A stretch of 64,000 bases of DNA from an uncultured Clostridia bacterium (GTDB taxonomy: Bacteria > Bacillota > Clostridia > Lachnospirales > CAG-274), in assembly GCA_947630475.1 (NCBI GenBank), contig CANRHR010000001.1:62001-126000 (forward strand). The letters run 5' to 3'. A program made the translations under genes and the position numbers. The notes below the pieces were generated by a model. It was not told the DNA's origin, searched no databases, and was given only the letters and a program-made list of their open reading frames with translations. Each line of letters opens with the position of its first letter. Within the stretch, counting starts at the first letter, position 1. Shown here piece by piece: positions 49,343 through 58,486 of the stretch.

Positions 49343-49368
49343 AAGCGTGACGAAAAATCATCACGCTT
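49343..49368 (-). terminator. Terminator between rplS and rbgA
   Basis: AAGCGTGA (49343-49350) pairs with TCACGCTT (49361-49368); on the - strand the stem is followed by TTTGCTTATT. It ends 28 bases before the rbgA start, so rbgA is probably expressed by partial read-through. Confidence 0.7.
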
Positions 49369-49377
49369 AATAAAAAA

Positions 49378-49740
49378 TTATTTATGTCTTTTGTTGATAT
49401 CTTCCTTAACCTTTGCTGCTTTGCCGACTCTGTCACGAAGATAATTAAGCTTAGCTCTTCTGACAATACCATATCTTACAACTTCAATACGGTCAATTCT
49501 CGGTGAATGTAAAGGCCATGTTCTTTCAACACCAACGCCATAGGAAATTCTTCTTACAGTAAATGTTTCGCGTATACCGCCATTTTGTCTTTTAAGGACA
49601 GTTCCTTCAAACATCTGAAGTCTTTCTCTTGTGCCCTCAACAACTTTGGCATAAACACGAACAGTATCACCAACATTAAAATCAGCTATATCGCTTTTAA
49701 GCTGTTCTTTTTCAATTTCACTAATAATATTTGCGTTCAT
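49378..49740 (-). CDS. rplS: 50S ribosomal protein L19
   Basis: The start at 49740 gives 120 residues, the usual length; the open frame runs 29 codons further up through the leader. Family sequence: [60 protein letters not shown] and [26 protein letters not shown] lies 11 bases before the ATG. A folded leader and a consensus promoter precede it. Confidence 0.97.
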   Translation of the reverse strand: MNANIISEIEKEQLKSDIADFNVGDTVRVYAKVVEGTRERLQMFEGTVLKRQNGGIRETFTVRRISYGVGVERTWPLHSPRIDRIEVVRYGIVRRAKLNYLRDRVGKAAKVKEDINKRHK

Positions 49741-49765
49741 AAAAATTAAATCTCCCTTCGCCATA

Positions 49766-49828
49766 AATGCTCTTGTCGGCTTAATTAAAGCCATAAATAA
49801 AAACTCAAATATTTGACAGCGGAGCATT
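49766..49828 (-). ncRNA. L19-type leader of rplS
   Basis: On the - strand AATGCTC (49822-49828) pairs with GAGCATT (49766-49772), closing a loop that contains the hairpin GGCTT/AAGCC (49778-49792) and ends just before the ribosome binding site. The position, size and closing helix fit an autoregulatory L19 leader as known in Bacillota, where L19 would bind its own mRNA. It was not matched base by base to the published consensus. Confidence 0.55.
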
Positions 49829-49866
49829 CGTATTAATAAATGTAAACTTAAGTTTCATACCAAGCT

Positions 49867-49895
49867 ATTATACTATACAATTATTTATAATGCAA
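49867..49895 (-). promoter_or_regulatory. Promoter of rplS
   Basis: On the - strand TTGCAT (49890-49895), 17 bases, TATAAT (49867-49872). It gives a leader of about 120 nt. Confidence 0.75.
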
Positions 49896-49904
49896 GCATT
49901 TTTT

Positions 49905-50897
49905 TCAAATATTGTTATATCCGTTAGGGTTATTTTTATGCCAAAGCCAAGCTGTTTCTATTATCTTTTCTAAGCTGTCGAATTTAGGTTTCCAAACAAG
50001 TTCTTTCTCGGCTTTTTTTGATGAGGCAATAAGCGCAGACGGATCCCCTGCTCTTCTTGGCTGTATTTCCACTTTAAAATCTTTGCCTGTAACTTTTTTG
50101 GCGGTTTCTATTATCTGTTTAACAGAAAATCCCTTTCCGTTGCCAAGGTTATATATGCCGCTTTGCTCAGTTTCGATAAGTTTTTTAAGAGCTTTTATGT
50201 GTGCATCAGCTAAATCTGTAACGTGTATATAATCCCTTATGCAGGTACCGTCCTCGGTAGGATAATCATCACCAAATATAAACATTTTTTCACGCTTTCC
50301 CATAGCAGTTTGAAGTACAATGGGTATAAGGTGTGTTTCAGGGCTGTGAGCCTCGCCTATCTTGCCGCTTATGTGCGCTCCTGCCGCATTAAAATACCTA
50401 AGCGCAACGTATTTTATGCCATATGCATTATCCGCCCATTTAAGCATTTTTTCAATTGCAAGCTTTGTTTCACCATAAGGATTAGTTGGCTCTGTTTTAT
50501 CTGTTTCGGATATTATTCCTTTTTTGGGCTCGCCGTAAACAGCGGCAGTGGATGAAAATACTATTTTTTTAACTCCCGCCTTGTTCATAGATTCAAGCAA
50601 TTTCAGCATACTATATATATTATTATCATAATACTTAAGAGGATCTGCCATACTTCCTTCTACAATAGAAAAAGCTGCAAAATCCATAACAGCATCAATA
50701 TCATTTTCATTAAACACTCTGTCTGTAAATTCACTGTCCCTCAAATCGCCCAAATACAGCTTAGCATTTTTGTGTACAGCTTCTTTATGACCATTTGCAA
50801 GATTATCAACTACTACAACGTTATATCCTCTTTCTATAAGCTCATATACAGTGTGACTGCCTATATAACCTGCGCCGCCGCATACCAAAACATTCAT
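49905..50897 (-). CDS. galE: UDP-glucose 4-epimerase
   Basis: 330 residues of the extended SDR family: NAD loop VLVCGGAGYIGSHTVYELIE, VVDNLANGHKEAV, catalytic SSTAAVYGEP and NPYGETKLAIEKML (Tyr-x3-Lys), and RYFNAAGAHISGKIGEAH with TEDGTCIRDYIHVTDLADAH, diagnostic of GalE. It interconverts UDP-glucose and UDP-galactose for galactose use and surface glycans. AAAGGAGG precedes the start. Confidence 0.95.
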   Translation of the reverse strand: MNVLVCGGAGYIGSHTVYELIERGYNVVVVDNLANGHKEAVHKNAKLYLGDLRDSEFTDRVFNENDIDAVMDFAAFSIVEGSMADPLKYYDNNIYSMLKLLESMNKAGVKKIVFSSTAAVYGEPKKGIISETDKTEPTNPYGETKLAIEKMLKWADNAYGIKYVALRYFNAAGAHISGKIGEAHSPETHLIPIVLQTAMGKREKMFIFGDDYPTEDGTCIRDYIHVTDLADAHIKALKKLIETEQSGIYNLGNGKGFSVKQIIETAKKVTGKDFKVEIQPRRAGDPSALIASSKKAEKELVWKPKFDSLEKIIETAWLWHKNNPNGYNNI

Positions 50898-51008
50898 AAT
50901 TCAAGCCTCCTTAAAAGTTTTCTTTTTGTCATCGCCGTAAATATAGAAAGCTCGATAAAATATTTTTCATACGATTTGTACACTGCAATCACAACGGATA
51001 CCAATAGA

Positions 51009-52028
51009 TTATCTGTTAGCATACATTTTTTCATAATAGTTTTGATATTCTCCGCTTATAATGTTCTCCCACCATTTTTTATTTTCAAGATACCATTTTA
51101 TTGTCTTTTTGATGCCTTCGTCAAAAAGTGTTTTTGGTTCCCAACCAAGTTCGTTGTGTATCTTAGTGGGATCTATGGCATAGCGCATATCGTGACCGGG
51201 TCTGTCAGTGACATATTTTATAAGACTTTCGCTCTTGCCAAGCTCTTTTAATATAGTCTTTACTACCTCAAGGTTAGTCCTTTCGTTGTGTCCTCCGATA
51301 TTGTAGACTTCACCCACCCTGCCCTTGTGTATAATCAGGTCTATAGCAATGCAGTGATCCTCAACATACAGCCAATCACGAACATTTTCGCCTTTTCCGT
51401 AAACAGGGAGCTCCTTGTCATTAAGGGCATTTGCTATCATAAGCGGTATAAGTTTTTCAGGAAAATGATAAGGTCCGTAGTTGTTTGAACATCTAGATAT
51501 TGTCACAGGCACTTTAAATGTTCTGTAATATGCCTGTACAAGCAGATCGGCAGATGCCTTTGATGCTGAATAAGGGCTTGATGTGTGTATAGGCGTTTCC
51601 TCTGTAAAAAACAGATCGGTACGATCAAGCGGAAGATCTCCATAAACCTCATCGGTAGATACTTGGTGATATCTCTTTATGCCATACTTACGGCAGGCAT
51701 CAAGAAGAACGCTTGTGCCTATTATATTTGTTCTCAAAAATATATCCGGATTTGTTATTGAGCGATCAACATGACTTTCTGCCGCAAAATTAACGATTAC
51801 ATCAGGCTTTTCTTCTTCAAAAAGCTTATATATCAATTCTCTGTCGGCAATATCGCCCTTTATAAATTTAAAACTCGGCTTATTAATAACAGGTTCCAGC
51901 GTTTCCATATTTCCTGCATAGGTAAGCGCATCAAGACATATTATTTTATAATCGGGATATTTGTTTGTCATGTAATGCACAAAATTTCCGCCTATAAATC
52001 CTGCTCCGCCTGTAACTATAATTTTCAT
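51009..52028 (-). CDS. rfbB: dTDP-glucose 4,6-dehydratase
   Basis: 339 residues: NAD loop IIVTGGAGFIGGNFVHYMTN, FAAESHVDRSI, catalytic STDEVYGDL (Asp-Glu) and HTSSPYSASKASADLLVQAY (Tyr-x3-Lys), and RCSNNYGPYHFPEKLIPLMI. It makes dTDP-4-keto-6-deoxyglucose, the first committed dTDP-rhamnose step. Its ATG overlaps the rfbC stop by four bases. rfbA and rfbD are not in the window and must lie elsewhere if rhamnose is made. Confidence 0.96.
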   Translation of the reverse strand: MKIIVTGGAGFIGGNFVHYMTNKYPDYKIICLDALTYAGNMETLEPVINKPSFKFIKGDIADRELIYKLFEEEKPDVIVNFAAESHVDRSITNPDIFLRTNIIGTSVLLDACRKYGIKRYHQVSTDEVYGDLPLDRTDLFFTEETPIHTSSPYSASKASADLLVQAYYRTFKVPVTISRCSNNYGPYHFPEKLIPLMIANALNDKELPVYGKGENVRDWLYVEDHCIAIDLIIHKGRVGEVYNIGGHNERTNLEVVKTILKELGKSESLIKYVTDRPGHDMRYAIDPTKIHNELGWEPKTLFDEGIKKTIKWYLENKKWWENIISGEYQNYYEKMYANR

Positions 52029-52591
52029 TGTTTCACCTCATATACAAAATATTCGTTTTTTTCATCGTCAAACATAGGAGCATTTGCATCTTTATCGGAT
52101 ATAATAGGAGAATCTATGCCCCAGTCAACGCCGATTGTTGGGTCGTTCCATCTAATACTGCCCTCACTTTCGAAGCAATAGTAGTTATCGGCTTTATATA
52201 AAAACTCGACTTCATCCGTAAGAGTGACAAAACCATGACCAAATCCTCTGGGTATCATAAGCTGACGCTTATTATCAGCCGAAAGCTCCACAGATACCCA
52301 CTTTTTATAAGTAGGAGAACCCTTTCTTAAATCCACAGCCACATCAAGCACACTGCCTTTTGTACATCTTACAAGCTTAGCTTGGCAATGCTCTCCTTTT
52401 TGGAAGTGTATGCCTCTTATTGTTCCTTTAACAGAGGAAAAAGATTGATTATCCTGAACAAAGCTGTAAAACAATCCGGCTTCTTCCATTTTCCTTTGTG
52501 ACCAGCTTTCCATAAACCAGCCGCGCTTATCGCCAAAAACCTGCGGCTCTATAATATATACATCCAAAACATCTGTTTTAATAACGTTCAT
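52025..52591 (-). CDS. rfbC: dTDP-4-dehydrorhamnose 3,5-epimerase
   Basis: 188 residues of the cupin epimerase family: YIIEPQVFGDKRGWFMESW, QDNQSFSSVKGTIRGIHFQK (catalytic His in GIHFQ), VDLRKGSPTYKKWVSVEL, IPRGFGHGFVTL and the second catalytic Tyr in FLYKADNYYC. It converts the RfbB product to dTDP-4-keto-rhamnose. GAGGG precedes the ATG; translation is coupled to rfbB. Confidence 0.95.
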   Translation of the reverse strand: MNVIKTDVLDVYIIEPQVFGDKRGWFMESWSQRKMEEAGLFYSFVQDNQSFSSVKGTIRGIHFQKGEHCQAKLVRCTKGSVLDVAVDLRKGSPTYKKWVSVELSADNKRQLMIPRGFGHGFVTLTDEVEFLYKADNYYCFESEGSIRWNDPTIGVDWGIDSPIISDKDANAPMFDDEKNEYFVYEVKQ

Positions 52592-53175
52592 ATAAATCCC
52601 TCATATTCTTAATCTTTATATTTTTGGTATGTTATATTGATTTCTATCAATTAAATTTTTTATGCAATTCTTATATAAATAAAATTTTATTATTTTTGTG
52701 TATTGCTTTCTGTGAAATAAGCATACAATAAACTTTTTTAAGTATATTCTATATATGCCAAAAAATCAAGTATTAATTAATATTTTCCCTTTTTTTCAAA
52801 CATTACGCTTATCAAAAATTATGAAAATAAATGTTGAAAAAAGTTTTATTTTGTAAGCAATATAATTAATTAGTGACTTTAAATTTTTATTGTGATATAA
52901 TTTATTTAAATGAATCATATTGGTTAAATTGTACAAATAATATATATAAAACTCTTGAAATATCACTTAATTTAACGTATTATATGTATATGGGATTTTA
53001 AATTAACAGCTTAAGTCAATACCGCATAATTATAATTTTATGGTTTTGGCTAAATTTTCCATACCTTTGTCAAAACTTCTGTTATAAGTTTTTCCCCTGT
53101 TATGATAAATTTTATCCAATATCCATTTCATTGATTATGCGCTGTTGTCTTAACATTTACAAAGGAAGTAATAAA
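52592..53175. other. Divergent intergenic region, no gene seen
   Basis: 584 very AT-rich bases between rfbC (leftward) and the CobD-like gene (rightward). A TATAAT hexamer (near 52895) preceded at 17 bases by a poor -35 may serve the rightward genes. No RNA gene, repeat of families A-C or convincing open frame was found. Confidence 0.5.
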
Positions 53176-54264
53176 ATGACAATAATAAATCAACACGGCG
53201 GCGATTTAGATTCTATCGAAAGATTATATAAAATTCCAAGAGAAAAAATTATAGATTTCAGTGGCAATATAAATCCTTTAGGTGTTCCGGAAAGTGTAAA
53301 AAACGAAATTAAAAAAAACACAGATTTAATCTGCACCTATCCTGATTCGGATTATAAAATTCTCAGGCAGTCTATAGAGGAATATACCGGTGTTAATTAT
53401 GAAAATATTATAGTCGGAAACGGTGCGACGGAGCTTATTTCACTCTTTATTAAAGCCCTGTCACCCAAAAAAAGCATAATAATCTCACCTGCATATTCGG
53501 AATACGAAAGAGAATTAAAATTGACAGGAAGCAGTGTTGAGCTTTTCCCTCTTACGGAGGATGAAAATTTTAAGCTCAATATGCAAAAGCTCATACAAAA
53601 GCTTGATTCCGACATAGATCTTGTTGTTTTATGCAATCCCAATAATCCTACCGGCAGCTATCTGACTCTTCATGAGATAGAGTTTCTTTTAAACTTTTGT
53701 CTTGATAAAAATATCTTTCTTATGATAGATGAAACATATGTTGAGTTTTCAGATGCCGATAAGCAGGTTGATGCGATGCCTCTTATTAAAAATTATAATA
53801 ATCTGTTTATAATAAGAGGTACGTCAAAATTTTTTGCTTCACCCGGCCTTAGATTGGGTTACTGCGCCTGCTCAAACAAAAAGCTGCTTGATTTGGCGGT
53901 ATCAAAAAAAGATCCATGGTCAGTAAATATGCTTGCTAATCTTGCGGGCATAGTTATGTTTAAGGATACTGAATTTATAAAAAATTCAAAAAATATTATT
54001 GCTGCAGAAAGAAAAAAATTTATAAGAGAATTATCAAAATTGAAAAAAATTAAGCTTTATGATTCTCAATCAAATTTTATTCTTTTAAAAATATTAGACA
54101 ATAATATATCGGCAGCAAATGTTTTTGATATCCTCATAAAAGATAATATAGTAATCAGAGATGCATCTGATTTTCCTTATTTGGGCAGTAATTTTTTAAG
54201 ATTTTGCATACTGTCGCCGGAGCATAATGATTTATTGCTTTTAAAATTAAAAAATATATTTTAG
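53176..54264 (+). CDS. CobD-like threonine-phosphate decarboxylase / class I-II aminotransferase
   Basis: The start at 53176 follows AAAGGAAG and gives 362 residues. It begins INQHGGDLDSIERLYKIP and IIDFSGNINPLGVPESV, the pattern of L-threonine-O-3-phosphate decarboxylase (CobD), which makes the aminopropanol linker of cobalamin. The PLP features are VGNGATELISLFIKALSPKK, VLCNPNNPTGSYLTL, MIDETYVEFSD and the Schiff-base lysine in IRGTSKFFASPGLRLGY. Histidinol-phosphate aminotransferase is the main alternative; the HGGD start favours CobD. No other cobalamin gene is nearby. It lies 13 bases upstream of the GltD-like gene. Confidence 0.8.
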   Translation: MTIINQHGGDLDSIERLYKIPREKIIDFSGNINPLGVPESVKNEIKKNTDLICTYPDSDYKILRQSIEEYTGVNYENIIVGNGATELISLFIKALSPKKSIIISPAYSEYERELKLTGSSVELFPLTEDENFKLNMQKLIQKLDSDIDLVVLCNPNNPTGSYLTLHEIEFLLNFCLDKNIFLMIDETYVEFSDADKQVDAMPLIKNYNNLFIIRGTSKFFASPGLRLGYCACSNKKLLDLAVSKKDPWSVNMLANLAGIVMFKDTEFIKNSKNIIAAERKKFIRELSKLKKIKLYDSQSNFILLKILDNNISAANVFDILIKDNIVIRDASDFPYLGSNFLRFCILSPEHNDLLLLKLKNIF

Positions 54265-54277
54265 AGAGGTCTTTATT

Positions 54278-55603
54278 ATGAACAATCATTCAGAAGAAAA
54301 GTATGAAAACGAAAACATACCGTTTACAATGTTGGAGGCCATTAATGAGGCAAAGCGTTGTCTGCGCTGCAAGGTTCCTATGTGCAAAAAAGGCTGCCCG
54401 ATTGAAAACGATATACCTGATTTTATTCACGCTCTTTCAAAGGGCAATTTTGGAGAGGCTCGTTCAATCCTTGCGGCAAAAACAAATCTTCCCGCTGTAT
54501 GCGGCAGGGTATGCCCTCACGAAAAACAATGTGAAGGAAATTGTGTTTTAGGCAAAAAATCAAAAAAAGCAGAGGGTATCAAAATCGGCAAGCTGGAACA
54601 ATTTGTTGCTGATTTTGATTATGATATGAACCTTATAAGAGAACATATTCCGCCAAAAACAAGAGGAAACGTTGCCGTTATAGGTTCAGGCCCCGCAGGT
54701 TTGACTGTTGCCGGCGATTTGGCTCATATGGGCTTTAATGTAACGGTTTACGAGGCGGAAAATGAACCCGGCGGCATTCTCCTTTATGGTATTCCGGAGT
54801 TTCGTCTTCCCAAAGATGTAGTCAGAAGAGAAACAAAAAGAATTGCAGAACTTGGTGTAAGTTATATTACAAATACTATAGTAGGTCAGGATATAACTAT
54901 ATATCAAATGTTTGAGAAAGGTTTTGATGCTATTTTTATCGGCACCGGAACCGCCCTTTCAAAAGAGCTTAATATTCCCAATAAAGATTTAAGAGGTGTT
55001 ATACAATCTCATTATTTCCTTAGAATGGTAGCTCTTTACAACGACCAAAAGCTGAACAAAAAAGAAATTCCTGTTTCTGAAGGTGAAAGCGTTCTTGTTA
55101 TAGGCGCCGGAAATGTTGCAATGGATGCTTCAAGAACAGCCTTAAGAGTCGGTGCAAAAAATGTAACCGTCATATCCCGAAGCGGTCAGGAAGATATGCC
55201 TGCGTCAAAATTTGAATATGACGGCGCTGTAACCGACGGCGTTAAATTTATGTGGAATACTACCCCCATTGAATACATAGGCAATGAAAAAGGCAGACTT
55301 GCAGGATTAAAGGTTGAAGTAAACGGAAACGAATTAATTATCCCATGTCAAAAAGTGCTTATAGCCATAGGTTCAAAGCCTGCTAAAAGAATTATATCAA
55401 CAACTCCAGAGATAGAGGTAAATGATGCAGGTTATGTTATTACAAAAGAAAGGCCTTACGGTATGACAACTCTTAAAGGTGTATTCGCAGGCGGAGATGT
55501 TGTACATCATCCGGCAACGGTTGTTTTGGCAATGAAAGCCGCCAAAAAAGTTGTAGAGGGTATTTCTTCTTACGTAGATGCAAAAAAACTTTTAGGAGAA
55601 TAA
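54278..55603 (+). CDS. GltD/NfnB-like NAD(P)H-dependent FAD and iron-sulfur oxidoreductase
   Basis: 441 residues. The N-terminal Fe-S region has CLRCKVPMCKKGCPIENDIP and CGRVCPHEKQCEGNC. The FAD loop is VAVIGSGPAGLTVAGDLAHM with YEAENEPGGILLYGIPEFRL, the NAD(P) loop is VLVIGAGNVAMDASRTALRV, and the C-terminal FAD motif is GVFAGGDVVHHPATVVLAM. This is the small-subunit glutamate synthase fold, also used in NfnB and SudA. No large glutamate synthase subunit or NfnA is adjacent, so it may be a stand-alone NADPH-dependent form; the electron partner is unknown. AGAGG precedes the start. Confidence 0.9.
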   Translation: MNNHSEEKYENENIPFTMLEAINEAKRCLRCKVPMCKKGCPIENDIPDFIHALSKGNFGEARSILAAKTNLPAVCGRVCPHEKQCEGNCVLGKKSKKAEGIKIGKLEQFVADFDYDMNLIREHIPPKTRGNVAVIGSGPAGLTVAGDLAHMGFNVTVYEAENEPGGILLYGIPEFRLPKDVVRRETKRIAELGVSYITNTIVGQDITIYQMFEKGFDAIFIGTGTALSKELNIPNKDLRGVIQSHYFLRMVALYNDQKLNKKEIPVSEGESVLVIGAGNVAMDASRTALRVGAKNVTVISRSGQEDMPASKFEYDGAVTDGVKFMWNTTPIEYIGNEKGRLAGLKVEVNGNELIIPCQKVLIAIGSKPAKRIISTTPEIEVNDAGYVITKERPYGMTTLKGVFAGGDVVHHPATVVLAMKAAKKVVEGISSYVDAKKLLGE

Positions 55604-55622
55604 ATCTAAAAAAACCATATAT

Positions 55623-55654
55623 AAAAAAGGCAAGTTTTAAAACTTGCCTTTTTT
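55623..55654. terminator. Bidirectional terminator between the GltD-like and dctP genes
   Basis: A near-perfect palindrome, AAAAAAGGCAAGTTTT followed by AAAACTTGCCTTTTTT. It lies between two convergent genes and has T runs on both strands. Confidence 0.85.
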
Positions 55655-55665
55655 ACTTTTAAATA

Positions 55666-56796
55666 TTATTGAACATTCTGAATTTCTTCAACTAAATCCA
55701 TATCATTTGCAGCATATTTTTCATAAAGAGGCTGCATTGCCTTTTGAAATGCCGCAACATCTGTAACTGGCGTTATTGTACAGCCTTCAGCTTTAACAGT
55801 TTCTTCAGCCGCTTTTTCTGTTTTTGCCCATTCTTCTCTTTCAAGCTCTGAAGAGAGAAGAGCTGCTTCCTTAACCATAACCTTATCATCGGCTGATAAT
55901 GAATTGTAAACATCCGCATTCATTATCATCATTTCAGGTATTCTTGTATGTTCATCAATAGTATAATATTTAGCAACTTTGTAATGACCTGTACTTTCAT
56001 AACTTGGCCAATTATTTTCAGCTCCGTCTATTGTTTTATTTTCGAGAGCCGGCAAAACATCACTGTAACCCATGGCAACCGCCTGAGCGCCAAGCATATT
56101 AACCATATCAATTGCCATCTCGTTGTCTTGTACTCTTATTTTAAGCCCTGCTAAATCTTCCGGAGTTTTTATTTCCTTAACTGAGGTATAGAAGTTTCGT
56201 GCCCCTGAATCATACCATGCCAAGCCCATAACATTGGCTGTATCAACCAAATTTTTAAGAAATTGCTCACCAACATCGCCATTGAGCACTTTCCACATAT
56301 GTGATGAATCTCTATACAAATAAGGAAGCTGGAGTATATTAAGCTCCGGTGAAAAATTGGCTAAAGGCGCAAGACTTACACGCATAAGAGTAACATCACC
56401 GTTTCTTACCATAGGCACAACATCACCTTCGTCACCGTATTCACCGTTAGGGTGAACTTCGACATTAATCCTGTTATCTGAATTTTCCTTAATCAGCCTT
56501 GCAAATTCATATGCGCCAAGAGTAGTGGGATAGTCTTCTTTTTGATTTTCGGAGTATGTCCAAATAATAACATCGCCGCTTTCGGTTTTATCATCGCCTT
56601 CGGCTTTGTTATTTTCAGATTTATCTGATGAATTATTCATGCTTTTTCTTATTTCTTCAGCGCTCTTTCGTGGTCTTCTTACGGTTGTCGTTGATGATGC
56701 TTCGGAAGAATTTGAATTTTCATCTGCTTTATCTGCGCAGCCCGCAAAAATACTTACCGTTAAAAATAACGATAAAATCAATGCAAATTTCTTCAT
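55666..56796 (-). CDS. TRAP transporter solute-binding lipoprotein, DctP family
   Basis: 376 residues. A lipoprotein signal (LFLTVSIFAGC, lipobox Cys near residue 19) is followed by a linker of about 55 residues rich in Ser, Lys, Glu and Arg. The DctP fold follows: ARLIKENSDNRINVEVHPNG, GDVTLMRVSLAPLANFSPEL, LPYLYRDSSHMWKVLNG, GARNFYTSVKEIKTPEDLAG then LKIRVQ (Arg that binds the carboxylate), and GAENNWPSYESTGHYKVAKY. It captures a carboxylate or similar anion for a DctQM permease. No DctQ or DctM gene adjoins it. Confidence 0.92.
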   Translation of the reverse strand: MKKFALILSLFLTVSIFAGCADKADENSNSSEASSTTTVRRPRKSAEEIRKSMNNSSDKSENNKAEGDDKTESGDVIIWTYSENQKEDYPTTLGAYEFARLIKENSDNRINVEVHPNGEYGDEGDVVPMVRNGDVTLMRVSLAPLANFSPELNILQLPYLYRDSSHMWKVLNGDVGEQFLKNLVDTANVMGLAWYDSGARNFYTSVKEIKTPEDLAGLKIRVQDNEMAIDMVNMLGAQAVAMGYSDVLPALENKTIDGAENNWPSYESTGHYKVAKYYTIDEHTRIPEMMIMNADVYNSLSADDKVMVKEAALLSSELEREEWAKTEKAAEETVKAEGCTITPVTDVAAFQKAMQPLYEKYAANDMDLVEEIQNVQ

Positions 56797-56874
56797 TTAA
56801 TATTCCCTCTTTCTTAAAAAATATATTTAATTTATGTAATTATGCAAGCATTAACTAAAAATACAAAGCAGTCT

Positions 56875-58041
56875 TTAAAGCTTGCACATTATAATACTTA
56901 CATCGTCCGATTCATATTTTTTGCTTTCGTCGTAATTATAAAATTGATCCAAAACTATATCGATAATATCATCCAGCGATTCATCTCCATATTTTGTATA
57001 AGTAAGCAAAATAGATTTTAAGCGCTTTGTAAACTCATTGTTATCATCTTTGTAATAAAAATCCGACAAGCCGTCTGTATTAAAAAAAAGATAATCGCCA
57101 TTTTCATAACTTATTTTATTGTTTGAATAAACCACATCCTGCAACATTCCAACAGGAACACCTCCAAGCTGCAGCTCCGATGCACTTTTTTTATTTGGCT
57201 CAATAAAAATAGGAAAGCTTTGACCTGCATTTGAATACAACACAGTTTTTTCTTCTATATCTACAATGGCATAAAAAACACAAGCATACATCTGGTTGTC
57301 AGATCCTTCAAAAATGCTGCAAAACTGACGATTCATTGCGTTTAAAAGCCTGTTTGGTTCATCATATTGATAAACAAGAGTATTAAACATCATGCCAAGC
57401 ATAGATGTTAAAAGAGCGGCTGATATTCCATGCCCCGAAACATCGCCTAAAACAATGCCTATTCTGTTTGCATCAAGCATTTTTGCATCAAAAAAATCAC
57501 CGCCGATTTCAAGAGCCGGAAGATACCGGCTCTTAATTTCAAGCTCGCCTATTTTTGAATTAATGTCTTTTATTATAGAGCGCTGAACTTTTCTTGCCGT
57601 TTTAAGCTGAAAATCCAAAAGCTGTGTTTTTTCTTTAAGCTCGTTATACTGCATACTTATTCTGTCGCTTAAGTGCTTAACTCTTAAAAGAGATTTAACC
57701 TTTGAAATAAGAACAGTGCTGTCAAAATTTTTGGGAATATAGTCATCGGCACCGGAATGCAGCGAACGAAGCACATAATCCTTTGTTTCAGCCTCAAGCA
57801 TAATAAGAATTAAACAATACTTTGTTGCTGCATCCGATTTTGTGATTTTACATACATCAAAACCGCTCATGTCATTAAAATCCGAATTGAGCAGTATCAA
57901 ATCCGGATTGAGCATTTTTATTTTTGCCAATGCAGTTTTACCGCCCATAGCCGTATAAATTTTTGAATCATCCGCATCAAGAAATTTACATATAAGGTCA
58001 AGATTTTTTTCATCCTTGTCAACAATAAGAATTTTATCCAT
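56875..58041 (-). CDS. Receiver-PP2C serine phosphatase (RsbU/SpoIIE type) with degenerate receiver
   Basis: 388 residues. Residues 1-120 are a receiver domain (KILIVDKDEKNLDLICKFLD, lysine in YIPKNFDS). The expected phosphoacceptor Asp is Asn: PDLILLNSDFNDMSGFDVC. A coiled coil (NELKEKTQLLDFQLKTARKV) leads to the PP2C domain with EIGGDFFDAK, GIVLGDVSGHGISAALL, FFNTDGLSDFYY and ESDDVSIIMCKL, all metal-binding Asp present. It should dephosphorylate the STAS protein of the same operon and set free the anti-sigma-like kinase. Its start overlaps the upstream HATPase gene by eight bases. Confidence 0.92.
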   Translation of the reverse strand: MDKILIVDKDEKNLDLICKFLDADDSKIYTAMGGKTALAKIKMLNPDLILLNSDFNDMSGFDVCKITKSDAATKYCLILIMLEAETKDYVLRSLHSGADDYIPKNFDSTVLISKVKSLLRVKHLSDRISMQYNELKEKTQLLDFQLKTARKVQRSIIKDINSKIGELEIKSRYLPALEIGGDFFDAKMLDANRIGIVLGDVSGHGISAALLTSMLGMMFNTLVYQYDEPNRLLNAMNRQFCSIFEGSDNQMYACVFYAIVDIEEKTVLYSNAGQSFPIFIEPNKKSASELQLGGVPVGMLQDVVYSNNKISYENGDYLFFNTDGLSDFYYKDDNNEFTKRLKSILLTYTKYGDESLDDIIDIVLDQFYNYDESKKYESDDVSIIMCKL

Positions 58042-58465
58042 TTGACCCCACCTTTTTGCTGAATTTTATAATATTACCCTCTTTATTAAAGCTGAGCTTA
58101 TCAACCAAAGCCATAACAAGCTTAATTCCTCTTCCGCTTTCCATAAAAAGGTCTTCAGCTTTTGTATTTTTTTTCGGAGAAATAATATGATTATAATCAA
58201 ATCCGGCGCCTTCGTCACAGATTCTTACAAACAGAATATTTTTAACAATTTTTACAGATATGCTGACACGCTTGGTTTCATCCTGATGATTTCCGTGTAT
58301 AACCGCATTATACAGAAGCTCGCTTAAAACAAGCTTTATATCCTGTATATCATCGGGAGAAGGATCGCTAATATTTTTATTTATAAAAACCATACAATCG
58401 TTGGTAAGCGTCTTTGCATTTATAATTTTACTCGAAATGGCAGCTTCATATTTACTCTCCATCAT
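58034..58465 (-). CDS. RsbW/SpoIIAB-like HATPase (intact kinase motifs)
   Basis: 143 residues of the GHKL anti-sigma/serine kinase family. The N box is KLVLSELLYNAVIHGNHQ with Glu and Asn, the G1 box is FVRICDEGAGFD, and the G2 box is FMESGRGIKLVMALVDKLSF. All ATP and magnesium contacts look present. It probably phosphorylates the STAS protein and binds a partner that is not encoded nearby. The ribosome binding site is a run of seven G. It is the third gene of a four-gene partner-switching operon. Confidence 0.9.
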   Translation of the reverse strand: MMESKYEAAISSKIINAKTLTNDCMVFINKNISDPSPDDIQDIKLVLSELLYNAVIHGNHQDETKRVSISVKIVKNILFVRICDEGAGFDYNHIISPKKNTKAEDLFMESGRGIKLVMALVDKLSFNKEGNIIKFSKKVGSNG

Positions 58466-58473
58466 AACAATTA

Positions 58474-58480
58474 CCCCCCC
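58474..58480 (-). repeat. Seven-base poly-G tract serving as ribosome binding site
   Basis: Seven C on the + strand (G on the mRNA), eight bases before the ATG at 58465. No other Shine-Dalgarno sequence is present, so tract length may change translation. Confidence 0.6.
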
Positions 58481-58486
58481 TAAATA

